64,000 nucleotides of DNA from Brevibacillus laterosporus (GCA_007833815.1 CP033464.1:3032001-3096000), one strand, 5' to 3'. Counted from the stretch's first letter, positions 50,385-60,761 are shown. Program-made: numbers and translations. The notes: generated from the sequence alone by a model not told the origin.

Positions 50385-51140
50385 TTATTGGTGATAACCT
50401 AGACCAAGCGATAACTGAGAGACGGTTCGCAACACTTTTTGCTGAAAAGCATCCATATAGGGAAGCATACGCTCAGAAGGACCGATCAGGCTGATAGAAG
50501 CGATAGCCTGACCAGTTGCATCGAAAATAGGTGCTGCAATAGCTGTTACACCAATGTTACGCAGATTAGAACTAACTTCATAGCCATTTTGTTTGATAGT
50601 TGTCAGACGCTGCTTCATTTCCTCAGAAGAAGTAAGTGATTGTGGTGTATATGCTTTTAGGCCAGTTGCCAGAATTTCATCAATGAAAGTCTCTGATTGA
50701 TATGCCAGCAAGCAACGAGCACTACTGGTCGCATACAAGGGGAAGCGACGATGAGCATCGACGGTAAACCGGATAGGATATTGGGAATCTATTTTGTCCA
50801 CATAAATGGCATCTCTACCATCCATGATGCAGAGACATACCAATTCTTTGGTCTGTTCCGCCAGCTCTTGTACATGGGGTTTAGCATATTCAACTGTATC
50901 GTGATCGCGTAATACCTTTGTGCCTAATTCAAGTAGGGTATAACCAAGTGAATACTGCTTGGTTTTTTGATTTTGGCGTATAAAGCCTTCGCTTTCTAGA
51001 GTTGTCAGTAATTTATGTACGGCACTTTTGGACATCGCCAGTGTCTTACTTATCTCTGTTACGCCTAATTCCTTAGGAGAATCCAGAAAGAGTTGCATGA
51101 GATGACAGCTTTTTTTTACGGAAGATAAGAAGTTGTCCAT
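50385..51140 (-). CDS. IclR family transcriptional regulator
   Basis: 251 residues: winged helix (about 5-65, LGVTEISKTLAMSKSAVHKLLTTLESEGF) and IclR effector domain (about 80-245; LAEQTKELVCLCIMDGRDAI, LYATSSARCLLA, NIGVTAIAAPIFDATGQAIA). GAAAGG precedes the ATG. Divergently placed from an ABC importer operon, which it probably controls through two 17-bp operators at 51294-51330. Confidence 0.9.
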   Translation of the reverse strand: MDNFLSSVKKSCHLMQLFLDSPKELGVTEISKTLAMSKSAVHKLLTTLESEGFIRQNQKTKQYSLGYTLLELGTKVLRDHDTVEYAKPHVQELAEQTKELVCLCIMDGRDAIYVDKIDSQYPIRFTVDAHRRFPLYATSSARCLLAYQSETFIDEILATGLKAYTPQSLTSSEEMKQRLTTIKQNGYEVSSNLRNIGVTAIAAPIFDATGQAIASISLIGPSERMLPYMDAFQQKVLRTVSQLSLGLGYHQ

Positions 51141-51255
51141 CCGATTATTCCTTTCCTATGAAAAGTCATGCATGGTTGACTAGGTATTCCAAAAAATGGG
51201 GGAAAAGCCCTGACGTAACGGTATTGTATCATGAACACATAATTTTCACAAATAA

Positions 51256-51284
51256 TTGATTTTTAAAAATATTCATGCTAAAAT
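51256..51284 (+). promoter_or_regulatory. Promoter of ABC importer operon
   Basis: TTGATT (51256-51261), 17-bp spacer, TAAAAT (51279-51284). The start point would fall just at the first of two operator-like repeats. Confidence 0.5.
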
Positions 51285-51293
51285 TCACATATC

Positions 51294-51330
51294 GTTCTTA
51301 TATAGATAACAACGTTCTCTTATAGTGAAC
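51294..51330 (+). promoter_or_regulatory. Tandem 17-bp IclR-type operators
   Basis: GTTCTTATATAGATAAC (51294-51310) and GTTCTCTTATAGTGAAC (51314-51330) share 13 of 17 bases, each with GTT...AAC dyad ends, and are offset by 20 bp (two helical turns). They overlap the expected transcript start, so binding would repress. Confidence 0.6.
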
Positions 51331-51358
51331 AATAAAAAGAGAGTATGGGGGGCTTATG

Positions 51359-52486
51359 ATGAAGAAAAAAGCGTGGTCTGTCTTATCCGTTATAGCACTT
51401 GCAGGAACGTTAGTAGCAGGCTGTGGAAACTCAGCGCAACCAGTAGCAAATAGTGGTTCGACATCGGTACCCGTGCAAGGTGGAGGTGCTGCGTCTACTC
51501 CAGCGAAAATGGAAAACAAACTAGTCATTGCTGGTAATGGCGCTACCGTAGAGAAATTAATGAAAGACGAGATTTTTAAAAAATTTAATGAAAAATATCC
51601 AGACGTAAAGCTCTCATATGTATCAGGTGTATCTACAGAAATTGTGGCTAAGGTGAAAGCACAACAAAATTCTCCACAGATCGATATAGCTATCGTTGAA
51701 GGTGGTGAGCAAGAGAAAGGTCGTACAGAAGGACTATGGCAGCCCATTACAGCTACAGAAATCTCTAATGCTGCTAACGTATCTGATGACTTAAAAGTGT
51801 TAGATAATTCGGGAGTTACAGTCAATTTCACGCCGATGGGTATCTCTTACAATAGTGAGTTAGTTAAAGCAAAAGGTATGCCTGTTCCAGAATCTTGGAA
51901 TGATCTCACTCGTCCTGAAATGAAAGGAAATCTGACTTTAACCGATGTAACAAGCAACTTTGGACGAAGTACTTTGATTATGCTTGCGTATACAAATGGC
52001 GGTTCGGAAAAAGAGATGGAAGAGGGCTTTAAAAAGCTGGAAACGATTGCAGGATATATGCCTACATTTGCAAAGTCAGCAGCACAGCTACAACAGAATT
52101 TGCAAAGTAAAACGTCCGCTTACACTGCTTGGACAATGGCCCGTAGTATCACGCAGAAAAAGTCGGGTTTACCACTTGAATTCGTGTTTCCCAAAGAAGG
52201 GGCCAACATTGTACCTAACGTAGCAGTTATGGTAAAAGGTGCGAAACATCCAGAAGCAGCTAAAGAATTTATTAACTTCTTATTAACAGATGAAGTGCAA
52301 AACATGTATGCCTCAAAATTGTATTACAACCCAGCTACCAAAGTGAACTTACCAGACGAGATAAAGAAACAGCTTGATTTTGACCGCACGAGAGTCGTAA
52401 ATTTTGATTATTCTGTTTTGGGCAACAAAACGGGAGAGTGGGTTGACCGTTTCAACAAGGAAATCGCACCAAGGGTAGGAAAGTAG
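51359..52486 (+). CDS. ABC importer solute-binding lipoprotein
   Basis: ATG 51359 or the one three bases earlier. Lipobox TLVAGC (Cys22 in the shorter form), Gly/Ser-rich linker, then a periplasmic-binding fold of the polyamine/iron/phosphonate class: ENKLVIAGNGATVEKLM, DIAIVEGGEQ, VTVNFTPMGISYNSELV, KGNLTLTDVTSNFGRS, VAVMVKGAKHPEAAKEFINF. It delivers ligand to the permeases encoded downstream. Ligand unknown; the linked M20 peptidase suggests an acylated or peptide-like compound. Confidence 0.88.
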   Translation: MKKKAWSVLSVIALAGTLVAGCGNSAQPVANSGSTSVPVQGGGAASTPAKMENKLVIAGNGATVEKLMKDEIFKKFNEKYPDVKLSYVSGVSTEIVAKVKAQQNSPQIDIAIVEGGEQEKGRTEGLWQPITATEISNAANVSDDLKVLDNSGVTVNFTPMGISYNSELVKAKGMPVPESWNDLTRPEMKGNLTLTDVTSNFGRSTLIMLAYTNGGSEKEMEEGFKKLETIAGYMPTFAKSAAQLQQNLQSKTSAYTAWTMARSITQKKSGLPLEFVFPKEGANIVPNVAVMVKGAKHPEAAKEFINFLLTDEVQNMYASKLYYNPATKVNLPDEIKKQLDFDRTRVVNFDYSVLGNKTGEWVDRFNKEIAPRVGK

Positions 52487-53605
52487 GTGTCCACATTGAC
52501 TAGAGTATTTGATGTAGAATTCATCAATGTTCAGAAAAAATTCCAGAATCAAATTGTTGTTGATAACTTCCAGCTTCAGATTGAGCAAGGGGAGTTCATC
52601 TCCTTGCTCGGACCTTCGGGTTGTGGCAAAACGACAACGTTACATATGATCGCTGGATTTTTAGATCCCGATCAAGGTGAGTTGCTCATTAAAGGAAAGA
52701 AGATGAATGGAGTTCCTCCTTACAAACGTGAATTGGGCATGGTATTCCAAACCTATTCTTTATTTCCACACATGACTGTAGGAGAGAATATTGGTTACGG
52801 ATTAAAACTACGCAAAATATCTAAAACGGAACAAAAAGAAAAGATACGAAAAGTTCTAGAGCTGGTGAAGCTACCGCATGTAATAGACCGCTATCCCAAG
52901 CAGCTATCTGGTGGACAGCGCCAACGTATTGCGATTGCTCGAGCATTAGTGGTTGAGCCATCCCTATTACTTCTCGACGAACCATTAAGCAATCTGGATG
53001 CGAAATTACGTGAAGAATTACGTGATGAGCTTAAGCGTCTACATCAGGAAATCGGCGTTACAACTATTTTTGTTACGCACGATCAGGAAGAAGCATTATC
53101 GCTATCTGATCGAATTGCAGTTATGAATAACGGACGTGTAGAGCAAATTGGTCGACCTCATGAAATTTATCATCATCCTGCAACCGAATTTGTTCATACG
53201 TTTATTGGTAAGTCTAATAGATTGCCTGGTCTCATTACATCTATTGAAGGGCAAACCATGATCATAAAGACAGATGGAGATTGGGAGATGCAGGCTGTGG
53301 TGACAGATAAAATCTTCCAAGTAGGACAGCGAGTGACTGCCTATGTTCGTCCTGAAAAAATCAAATTATGTCCATTAAGTGATAGATCAGGTGATCAAAT
53401 CACCGCCGATCATAAAATGTATGGACAACTATCGTTCTCTTCGTTCCTTGGAGCATATACAGAATGTAAGGTGTGTATTGGCGGAGTTCAGCTGGATGTG
53501 CGTGTGCAAGAATCTAGTGTGCTTACCGAAATTAAACATGGAGAGACAGTAATCTGTCAATGGGATAAAGAAGATGTATTTGTCATGACGGAGGGGAGGA
53601 AGTAG
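52487..53605 (+). CDS. ABC importer ATPase (PotA-like)
   Basis: 372 residues from GTG 52487, directly after the previous stop. Walker A LGPSGCGKTT near 43, Q-loop VFQTYSLFPHM, signature [15 protein letters not shown], Walker B LLLLDEPLSNLDA, H-loop FVTHDQEEAL, and a C-terminal TOBE domain (about 285-365). Energises uptake with the two following permeases. Confidence 0.92.
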   Translation: MSTLTRVFDVEFINVQKKFQNQIVVDNFQLQIEQGEFISLLGPSGCGKTTTLHMIAGFLDPDQGELLIKGKKMNGVPPYKRELGMVFQTYSLFPHMTVGENIGYGLKLRKISKTEQKEKIRKVLELVKLPHVIDRYPKQLSGGQRQRIAIARALVVEPSLLLLDEPLSNLDAKLREELRDELKRLHQEIGVTTIFVTHDQEEALSLSDRIAVMNNGRVEQIGRPHEIYHHPATEFVHTFIGKSNRLPGLITSIEGQTMIIKTDGDWEMQAVVTDKIFQVGQRVTAYVRPEKIKLCPLSDRSGDQITADHKMYGQLSFSSFLGAYTECKVCIGGVQLDVRVQESSVLTEIKHGETVICQWDKEDVFVMTEGRK

Positions 53606-53608
53606 GAG

Positions 53609-54451
53609 ATGTCCAAACGACTTGCCTATCTGTTATTACTTTTGCCAGCAATGATTATTTTGCTGGGTGTTTTTCTGATTCCTATGCTCTTGATCCTTCT
53701 TTTAAGTTTTGAAGGGGCAGAGGGTCAATTTAGTTGGTCTAACTATCTCTTGTTGTTTCAAGATACCTATTATCTAGAGATTCTAGGAAGAACGATTACC
53801 TTAAGTTTGTATACGGTTGTTTGTACGTTACTACTAGCTTATCCTGTGGCCATGTTTATGGCCAGCACACAAGGAAAGATGCGCGGGCTTGTCACGATGT
53901 TAATTTTGTGTCCACATCTTATTAGTGTTGTCATACGGAATTTTGGCTGGGTGGTTATCCTTGGAGATACTGGTTGGATTAATAGTTTGTTGATAAAAGT
54001 AGGGCTTATTGATGCACCAATACGTTTGTTATACAACGAATTGGGCATTGTCGTAGGCTTAACGGATGCTTTTATTGCTTATATGGTATTAGCGATTGCT
54101 ACTAGTCTGTACACCATTGATGCTTCTTTGTATAAAGCAGCTTCTATCTTAGGGGCAACACGTCTTCAGTCGTTCTTTCACATTACGTTACCTCTAAGTA
54201 TACCAGGTGTGTTTGCCGGTATTACGCTTGTATTCAGCTTGTCGATGAGTGCTTATGTAACGCCTGCTCTTATGGGGGGAACGTCTGTTAAAGTGATTCC
54301 TGTATTAGCTTTTGAACAGATCATGTCGACATTGAACTGGCCATTAGGGGCAGCTCTCGCAATATTATTGCTTTCAAGTACGGTTGTGCTGGTCACATTA
54401 TTTACACGATTAGTAGAAACAAAAAGGTATAAAGAGGTGTTTACATCATGA
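53609..54451 (+). CDS. ABC importer permease (PotB-like)
   Basis: 280 residues, six transmembrane helices; the coupling EAA-type loop DASLYKAASILGATRLQSFFHITLP is near 170-195. GGAGGAAGTAGGAG precedes the ATG. Membrane partner of the next permease; the genes overlap by four bases. Confidence 0.9.
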   Translation: MSKRLAYLLLLLPAMIILLGVFLIPMLLILLLSFEGAEGQFSWSNYLLLFQDTYYLEILGRTITLSLYTVVCTLLLAYPVAMFMASTQGKMRGLVTMLILCPHLISVVIRNFGWVVILGDTGWINSLLIKVGLIDAPIRLLYNELGIVVGLTDAFIAYMVLAIATSLYTIDASLYKAASILGATRLQSFFHITLPLSIPGVFAGITLVFSLSMSAYVTPALMGGTSVKVIPVLAFEQIMSTLNWPLGAALAILLLSSTVVLVTLFTRLVETKRYKEVFTS

Positions 54452-55254
54452 GACAAGGAAGATTTTCCTGGCTAGGTGTTATCACCGTCGCCATTTTGAT
54501 TTTTGTAAATGCACCTTTTTTGATTATTATTCCTAGTTCGTTTACGTCTGCGGGTTATCTGTCGTTCCCCCCTGAAGGGTTCTCTTTTGATTGGTATAAA
54601 CAAATCCTAGATCGTCCAGAGTTCATTGATGCATTCTGGTTTAGCTTGCAGCTTGCAGCTATTACAGCTATCCTTGCTACACTGATTGGTACTATGGCTG
54701 CTCTAGCTATTTCTAAGTATCAATTTAAGGGAAAGAACATAATAAGCGGGTTACTCTTGTTACCTTTAACAGTTCCATCGCTCATTATTGGTATCGCCGC
54801 CCTGCTTTTCTTTACTCGACTAGAGCTGGGAGGAACATTCCTTGGCTTGTTGCTGGCTCACGTTTTAATTTCTATTCCTTATGTAGTACGACTGGTTTTG
54901 ACGGGGTTAACTACATTTGATTACACCCTGGAAAAAGCAGCGTATATGTTGGGAGCAAGGCCGCTACATGTTTTCTGGGATATTACACTACCAATGCTTC
55001 GTCCAGCGATTTTGTCAGGATTTATCTTCTCCTTCCTGACCTCGTTTGATAATGTGACAATTTCCTTGTTTCTTGTCGCTCCCGATACAACAACGTTACC
55101 ACTTGCCATTTTTACGTACATGCAAGAGTCTCTTGATCCGATGGTAGCGTCTATCTCATCTGTCGTTATTTTAATTAGCCTATTCTTTATCTTTTTATTA
55201 GAGAAGGTGTATGGTTTAGATCGATTGTTTGGATTAAACGCACAACAACACTAA
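54448..55254 (+). CDS. ABC importer permease (PotC-like)
   Basis: 268 residues, six helices, EAA loop YTLEKAAYMLGARPLHVFWDITLP. Start ATGA overlap with the upstream permease. Completes a polyamine/spermidine-type 2-permease ABC importer. Confidence 0.9.
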   Translation: MRQGRFSWLGVITVAILIFVNAPFLIIIPSSFTSAGYLSFPPEGFSFDWYKQILDRPEFIDAFWFSLQLAAITAILATLIGTMAALAISKYQFKGKNIISGLLLLPLTVPSLIIGIAALLFFTRLELGGTFLGLLLAHVLISIPYVVRLVLTGLTTFDYTLEKAAYMLGARPLHVFWDITLPMLRPAILSGFIFSFLTSFDNVTISLFLVAPDTTTLPLAIFTYMQESLDPMVASISSVVILISLFFIFLLEKVYGLDRLFGLNAQQH

Positions 55255-55272
55255 TGGAGATGTCATTTACCT

Positions 55273-56409
55273 ATGGCCCTATATACTTATCTGCAAGAAC
55301 AACTTCCTAGCTTTTTGCAACGATTAGAGGAGAGTGTCAATATCGACTCTCCTTCCAAACATAAACCACAGAGTGAAAAAATGATTGCTTGGTATATAAA
55401 AGAAATACAAAAATTAACAAATGGAGTCATCCATCGTTATACGAATCCCACCTATGGCGACCAACTGCGCTGTGAGGTGGGGACAGGTAAGAAAAGAATT
55501 TTATTAGTTGGTCATTATGACACGGTATGGCCACTACAAGAATCCGTGGAGCGACCATTTCGCTGCGAAGACGGAAAAGCATATGGTCCAGGTGTTTATG
55601 ATATGAAGGCAGGAATTCTCCAAGCACTATTTGCTATTCATGCTCTGGATATGTTTGATCGTTTGCCCAAAGATAAAACATTTGTTCTTCTTTTAACAGG
55701 TGATGAAGAGATCGGTAGTCCTACTTCACGTATGATTTTGGAAGAGGAAGCAAAAAAAGCAGAGGTAGCCTTCATCTTGGAACCTCCGATGGCTCCACAT
55801 GGGGCGTTGAAGACGTGGCGTAAAGGTAGCTCACAATATACCATTCAGGTATCAGGTGTCTCAGCTCATGCAGGTGTGGACCATGCAAAGGGAATTTCAG
55901 CTATTCAAGAGATGACCTATCATATTCAACGATTGCATAACCTTACCAATTATGACAGTGGAACAACCGTTAATGTAGGAACTGTCACTGGAGGGGTGGG
56001 GAGAAATGTAGTAGCCGATTATGCCGAAGCAGAAGTAGATGTACGAGTTCAATCTCAAGAGGAAGCCGAACGGTTACACCAAGTGATCATGTCTTTACAA
56101 CCGGTACTTACTGGAACAAAGCTGGTTGTAAAAGGCGGAATTAGCCGTCCGCCCATGGAAAAAACAGAGAAAAGCTATGCACTCTTTTCGTTAGCAAAGT
56201 TTATCTGTGAGCAAGAATTTTCTTGCTCTTTAACCGAAGAGGGAACAGGTGGGGTAAGTGATGGTAATTTCGTTGCTGCTTGTGGCGTGCCTACGTTAGA
56301 TGGATTGGGGGCAAGTGGAGATTATGCTCATTCTCCGCGTGAGTTCATTTGGATTAAAGATATTCCAAAACGAACCACACTATTAGCTCGTTTGTTAGAA
56401 GAATGTTAA
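55273..56409 (+). CDS. M20 family metallopeptidase (carboxypeptidase G2-like)
   Basis: 378 residues. Zn ligands and catalytic residues: VGHYDTVWP, YGPGVYDMKAG, GDEEIGSPTS, SQYTIQVSGVSAHAG in the lid, GGVSDGNFVAA and DYAHSPREF at the end. Resembles glutamate carboxypeptidase/acetylornithine-deacetylase-like enzymes that remove an amino acid or acyl group. As last gene of the IclR-linked importer operon it probably processes the imported substrate in the cytosol. A terminator follows. Confidence 0.88.
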   Translation: MALYTYLQEQLPSFLQRLEESVNIDSPSKHKPQSEKMIAWYIKEIQKLTNGVIHRYTNPTYGDQLRCEVGTGKKRILLVGHYDTVWPLQESVERPFRCEDGKAYGPGVYDMKAGILQALFAIHALDMFDRLPKDKTFVLLLTGDEEIGSPTSRMILEEEAKKAEVAFILEPPMAPHGALKTWRKGSSQYTIQVSGVSAHAGVDHAKGISAIQEMTYHIQRLHNLTNYDSGTTVNVGTVTGGVGRNVVADYAEAEVDVRVQSQEEAERLHQVIMSLQPVLTGTKLVVKGGISRPPMEKTEKSYALFSLAKFICEQEFSCSLTEEGTGGVSDGNFVAACGVPTLDGLGASGDYAHSPREFIWIKDIPKRTTLLARLLEEC

Positions 56410-56424
56410 AAATGATTTTGTGAT

Positions 56425-56495
56425 ACTCTCTTGATCCAAACATAAGCCAAATCTGCTTTTGCAGATATACTGGTGGGTGGATAAGAGAGTTTTTC
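56425..56495 (+). terminator. Terminator of importer operon
   Basis: Outer stem ACTCTCTT(GATCCA) / (TGGAT)AAGAGAGT with an inner ATCTGC-TTTT-GCAGAT hairpin, followed by TTTTTCC. Confidence 0.75.
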
Positions 56496-56950
56496 CATTT
56501 AGATGTTACTATGTGGGGTTAAAAATGCATGCATGATGTTACATATGTGAGATAATTCTGTCAGATGAACATAAAAAATAATAAAATAAATAAATTATAA
56601 TAATGAATGACAAAGAAAGGAAGATTTCAAACAAGTGACAAAAAGAAAGCGTAATCATAGCTTTATTTGCAAGACTCTTTTGACTGAAACCGAAAAGTTT
56701 ATGAAAATTGACTGGTCAGTTTAGTATACAACATACATTTGTAGGAAATTCATGATAGCTCTATTCACTTTGTTTATAATATTTTATGTTTGCAGGGGCT
56801 CTAATTCGTTGACACCGTAATAAATTCGTAATATTTTTATATGTAACAGAGAGTTTGTTTCGTTATTTTGCGAAATTCGTAAAGAAACGGAAATGATTGA
56901 AAGTGAATTCGTAGAGTAAATGAGCTTAAACAGAAATATGAGTAAAATGG
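56496..56950. other. AT-rich intergenic region
   Basis: About 450 bp, very AT-rich, without a convincing ORF on either strand. TGACTGGTCA (56709-56718, half-sites TGAC/GTCA) is a possible small operator. It presumably contains the promoter of the Lrp-type gene. Confidence 0.4.
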
Positions 56951-56960
56951 AGTGGTAAGA

Positions 56961-57440
56961 TTGAGGAAAATCGACCATGTGGATAGGCAAATCTTGCAGA
57001 TCCTCCAAGAAGATGGCCGAACTCCTTATACAGAGATTGCTCACCAATTAAAAGTGAGTGAAGGCACGATTCGCTCGAGGATATCCCGACTATTACATGA
57101 TGGAGTTTTTCAATTCGTCATTCGCACCGACCCGGAAAAATTGGGGCTTGATGTGCTAGCCTTTATCGGGCTAACCACGAAATTGGGCAAACAGAAACAA
57201 GTAGCTGCTGAGTTAACCCAATTACCTCAGGTTACATTCGTGGGAGCTTTTAGTGGCAAGCACGATTTAATTATACAAGCCTGTTTTTACAGCAATGATG
57301 AACTGATTATCTTCGTTAATGAGCAACTCTCGCGAATCGATGGAATTCTCGCTGCCGATGTCTCTTTGGAGCTAAAGCAGTATAAAGAATCTTTTTCGTA
57401 CGTGCGTGAAGAGGATAATGTAACACCAGAAGGGAGTTGA
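56961..57440 (+). CDS. Lrp/AsnC family transcriptional regulator
   Basis: TTG 56961 with GGAGTGG upstream gives the usual family start RKIDHVDRQILQILQEDGR; GTG 56952 is an alternative. About 159 residues: helix-turn-helix (YTEIAHQLKVSEGTIRSRI) and a C-terminal RAM/ACT domain (AFIGLTTKLGKQKQVAAELTQ, VTFVGAFSGKHDLI). Lies upstream of an Opp/Dpp-type transporter operon and may regulate it and/or itself in response to an amino acid. Confidence 0.88.
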   Translation: MRKIDHVDRQILQILQEDGRTPYTEIAHQLKVSEGTIRSRISRLLHDGVFQFVIRTDPEKLGLDVLAFIGLTTKLGKQKQVAAELTQLPQVTFVGAFSGKHDLIIQACFYSNDELIIFVNEQLSRIDGILAADVSLELKQYKESFSYVREEDNVTPEGS

Positions 57441-57883
57441 ACAATCCGGTTTTAGGACCATATCTTCCGATGCTAGATTTTTCTGAAAAAACATAAAATG
57501 AGAGCATTGTACCATGAATCATGCACCTTTCAGTATAGGGCATGATTTAGTGAACCACTTGCCCTCTGTTTTGATGTATGATCAGCCTTCTTGAATTATA
57601 TCGGTAAAAAAGCACGAGAGAACCTATCGTGTCGTATCTAGAATATTCAGAATGAATAGCATATTTGGTTTCCTTTACTTAAGTAGTACAATAACGCATA
57701 AGACTATTTTTCCTTCTCAGAGAAGGATAGAGCACGCTCAAAAACTGTCGAATATTGTAAAATGCTTGCTAAAAAATGATGATCGCTTGTACAGTAGCAC
57801 AATCATATATTCACGTAAGGTCATTAAGATGTCTGACGTGGATTGTGTAGAGATAGTAGAAATCTTTTAAGGGGGAATGAGGT
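57441..57883. other. Intergenic region before opp-type operon
   Basis: 443 bp with no ORF I can support: a 72-codon plus-strand frame (57652-57870) has poor composition and no binding site. No solute-binding-protein gene is present. A GGGGGAATGAGG Shine-Dalgarno for the next gene is at the end. Confidence 0.4.
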
Positions 57884-58816
57884 TTGCTCCGTTACCTTGG
57901 TAAACGTATCATCTTTATGTTTTTTTCTCTGTTTTTAATTGTTACCGCGACTTTTTTCCTGATGCATTCAATTCCGGGGGGACCATTCACCGGTGAACGT
58001 AATGTACCACCAGAGATTCAAAAAGCGCTGGAAGCAAAATACAATCTGGACTTGCCGATCAGTCAGCAGTACCTGCTGTATTTGAAAGGGATCGCTACCT
58101 GGGATTTGGGTCCATCCTTTACTGAGAAATCATCAACGGTTAATGATATGATCAATCGTGGATTTCCTGTATCAGCACATTTAGGTTTACAAGCTTTATT
58201 AGTAGCCATTTTTGGTGGAATTTCCTTGGGCGTTATCGCAGCTCTTTATCATAACAAATGGCAGGATTATAGTGCCATGTTGATTGCGGTGCTTGGACTT
58301 TCTGTACCTAGCTTTATTCTTGCAAGTTTTTATCAATATATTTTCTCGATTGAACTTGGGTGGTTCCCGATTGCAAAATGGGATACTTGGAAACATACCG
58401 TTCTACCAACATTCGCGTTGGCAGCAAGCCCGCTAGCCTTTATCGCGCGTCTGACTCGTTCTAATATGATTGAAATTATGGGACAAGATTACATTAAAAC
58501 GGCTAAATCTAAAGGGTTAAGTACTTTCGTTATCACAGTAAAGCACGCGATTCGAAATGCTCTATTACCTGTTATTACTTACTTAGGTCCTTTGGCTGCT
58601 AGCATTTTGACTGGGGCATTCGTTGTTGAGAGAATCTTTGGTATCCCTGGTCTTGGTAGAGAATTCGTTATATCCATTACGAATCGTGACTATACGGTTA
58701 TCATGGGTACGACCGTCTTCTATGCGATGATACTTGTTGTCATGGTTTTGATTGTGGATATTGCCTATACATTGATTGACCCACGCATTAAGCTTGGCGA
58801 TGTTGGAAAGGAGTAG
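57884..58816 (+). CDS. Oligopeptide/dipeptide ABC permease B
   Basis: 310 residues from TTG 57884 (AAGGGGGAATGAGG upstream). OppB/DppB family: [29 protein letters not shown] at the start, [29 protein letters not shown]-type loop near 195-220 and six helices. Forms the membrane channel with the C permease encoded eight bases downstream. Confidence 0.9.
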   Translation: MLRYLGKRIIFMFFSLFLIVTATFFLMHSIPGGPFTGERNVPPEIQKALEAKYNLDLPISQQYLLYLKGIATWDLGPSFTEKSSTVNDMINRGFPVSAHLGLQALLVAIFGGISLGVIAALYHNKWQDYSAMLIAVLGLSVPSFILASFYQYIFSIELGWFPIAKWDTWKHTVLPTFALAASPLAFIARLTRSNMIEIMGQDYIKTAKSKGLSTFVITVKHAIRNALLPVITYLGPLAASILTGAFVVERIFGIPGLGREFVISITNRDYTVIMGTTVFYAMILVVMVLIVDIAYTLIDPRIKLGDVGKE

Positions 58817-58823
58817 TGACAGT

Positions 58824-59738
58824 ATGCAATTAACAGAAAAACACTTTGAGCCTGTCTCGGTAGATGCTAGTCAGGCAGAACAAATTAAGCGTCCAAGTTT
58901 ATCCTTTTGGCAAGATGCATGGCGCCGTCTAAAACAAAATAAAGTAGCAATGGTTTCACTTATCTTTTTAATAGCTCTTATCGTTTGTGCTATTTTTATG
59001 CCGATGGTGAGTTCCAATGACTACTTCTCTACAGATTTGACTGGTAAAAACAAAAAGCCTTCCATGGAGCACTTCTTTGGGACGGATGATTTGGGACGCG
59101 ATATGTTCGTTCGAATTTGGTACGGTGCACGTATCTCCCTTGAAGTAGGTTTTGCCGCTGCCTTTATCGATTTGATTGTTGGAGTACTTTGGGGTGGTAT
59201 TGCAGGTTTCTACGGTGGTAAAGTTGACGAGGTTATGATGCGTATTGCGGATATCCTGTTTGCTATTCCTTATCTATTAGTAGTTATCTTGCTGTTGGTT
59301 GTATTAAAGCCTGGTGTTACCACTATTATTTTAGCCCTCACCATAACGGGTTGGATCGGAATGGCTAGGATTGTACGGGGTCAGATGTTGCAGCTTAAAC
59401 AACAAGAGTATGTATTAGCTGCGAAATCACTTGGAGCTGATAGTAATCGTATCATCTTTAAGCATTTGATTCCGAATGCTCTGGGTCCGATCATCGTAAC
59501 GTTGAGCTTGTCAATTCCAAGTGCGATCTTTGCTGAAGCATTCTTGTCCTTCCTAGGTCTAGGCGTTTCCGCACCGGTAGCTTCATGGGGAACCATGGCA
59601 TCCGAGGGGCTGCCAGCGATGAAGTATTACCCGTGGCGATTAATGTTCCCAGCTGTATTTATCAGTTTAACCATTTTGGCCTTAAACTTGTTGGGTGACG
59701 GTATACGAGATGCAGTAGACCCACGCTTACGTAAATAG
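58824..59738 (+). CDS. Oligopeptide/dipeptide ABC permease C
   Basis: ATG 58824 (GGAAAGGAG upstream) gives 304 residues; earlier in-frame codons overlap the B gene and are unlikely. OppC-type N-terminal helix (RLKQNKVAMVSLIFLIALIV), HFFGTDDLGRDMFVRIWYGARISL, EYVLAAKSLGADSNRIIFKHLIPN coupling loop and LLGDGIRDAVDPRLRK end. Confidence 0.92.
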   Translation: MQLTEKHFEPVSVDASQAEQIKRPSLSFWQDAWRRLKQNKVAMVSLIFLIALIVCAIFMPMVSSNDYFSTDLTGKNKKPSMEHFFGTDDLGRDMFVRIWYGARISLEVGFAAAFIDLIVGVLWGGIAGFYGGKVDEVMMRIADILFAIPYLLVVILLLVVLKPGVTTIILALTITGWIGMARIVRGQMLQLKQQEYVLAAKSLGADSNRIIFKHLIPNALGPIIVTLSLSIPSAIFAEAFLSFLGLGVSAPVASWGTMASEGLPAMKYYPWRLMFPAVFISLTILALNLLGDGIRDAVDPRLRK

Positions 59739-59749
59739 GAGGGATTAGG

Positions 59750-60745
59750 ATGGAACGAATTTTGGAAGTTAAAGATTTGCATGTTTCCTTCCACACCTAT
59801 GCTGGTGAAGTGAAAGCTGTGCGTGGCGTAAACTTTCATGTAAATAAAGGGGAAGCAGTAGCAATCGTAGGGGAGTCCGGCTGTGGAAAGTCGGTAACAG
59901 CTCAATCGTTGATGAAGCTAATTCCGACACCTCCGGGTGAATATAAGCAAGGTCAAATCTTGTTTAATGGTCAAGATATTATTAAGAAGACAAATAAAGA
60001 AATGGAATCCATTCGTGGTAAAGAAATGGGTATGATTTTCCAAGATCCTATGACTTCTTTAAACCCAACTATGACGATTGGTAATCAAATCATGGAAGGT
60101 TTGATTAAACATCAAAACATGTCCAAAGCGGCTGCAAAAGAACGTGCCGTGGAATTATTAAATATCGTAGGTATTCCACAGCCAGATCGTCGTGTGAACC
60201 AATACCCACATGAATTTTCTGGTGGTATGCGCCAACGTGGAATGATTGCTATCTCTCTTGCATGTTCGCCAAAGCTGTTAATTGCCGATGAGCCAACAAC
60301 AGCTTTGGATGTGACTATTCAAGCGCAGATTCTTGATTTGATGAAAGATTTACAAAAGAAAATGGGTACTTCCATTATCATGATTACGCATGATTTGGGT
60401 GTTGTTGCCGAAATGTGCGATCGTGTAGTTGTTATGTATGCTGGTAAGGTAATTGAAGAGGGTACAATTGATGAAGTATTCTACAATCCTCAGCATCCAT
60501 ATACAAAAGGTTTGTTGCGCTCTGTACCACGCCTTGACTTAGATCGTGATGAGCCGCTTACTCCAATCTTCGGTACACCACCTGATCTATTAAAACCTCC
60601 AGTGGGTTGCGGCTTTGCTGCTCGCTGTGAATGCACAATGAAGGTGTGCATGGAATATGATCCGGAATTGACCACCATTAGCGATAGTCAACGTGCCGCT
60701 TGCTGGTTGCAACATCCGCTTGCACAAGCTCGCACAGGTTCGTAG
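59750..60745 (+). CDS. oppD: Oligopeptide/dipeptide ABC ATPase D
   Basis: 331 residues: Walker [14 protein letters not shown] near 42, [18 protein letters not shown], signature [16 protein letters not shown], Walker [17 protein letters not shown], and the C-terminal oligopeptide-transporter motif with four Cys ([14 protein letters not shown]...C) which in this family can bind an Fe-S cluster or stabilise the domain. Confidence 0.92.
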   Translation: MERILEVKDLHVSFHTYAGEVKAVRGVNFHVNKGEAVAIVGESGCGKSVTAQSLMKLIPTPPGEYKQGQILFNGQDIIKKTNKEMESIRGKEMGMIFQDPMTSLNPTMTIGNQIMEGLIKHQNMSKAAAKERAVELLNIVGIPQPDRRVNQYPHEFSGGMRQRGMIAISLACSPKLLIADEPTTALDVTIQAQILDLMKDLQKKMGTSIIMITHDLGVVAEMCDRVVVMYAGKVIEEGTIDEVFYNPQHPYTKGLLRSVPRLDLDRDEPLTPIFGTPPDLLKPPVGCGFAARCECTMKVCMEYDPELTTISDSQRAACWLQHPLAQARTGS

Positions 60746-60761
60746 GGGAGGAGGAGCACAG

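Noticed and set aside
57652-57870. 72-codon ORF upstream of the opp-type operon
   Set aside because: No binding site, low-complexity composition, no similarity to binding proteins.
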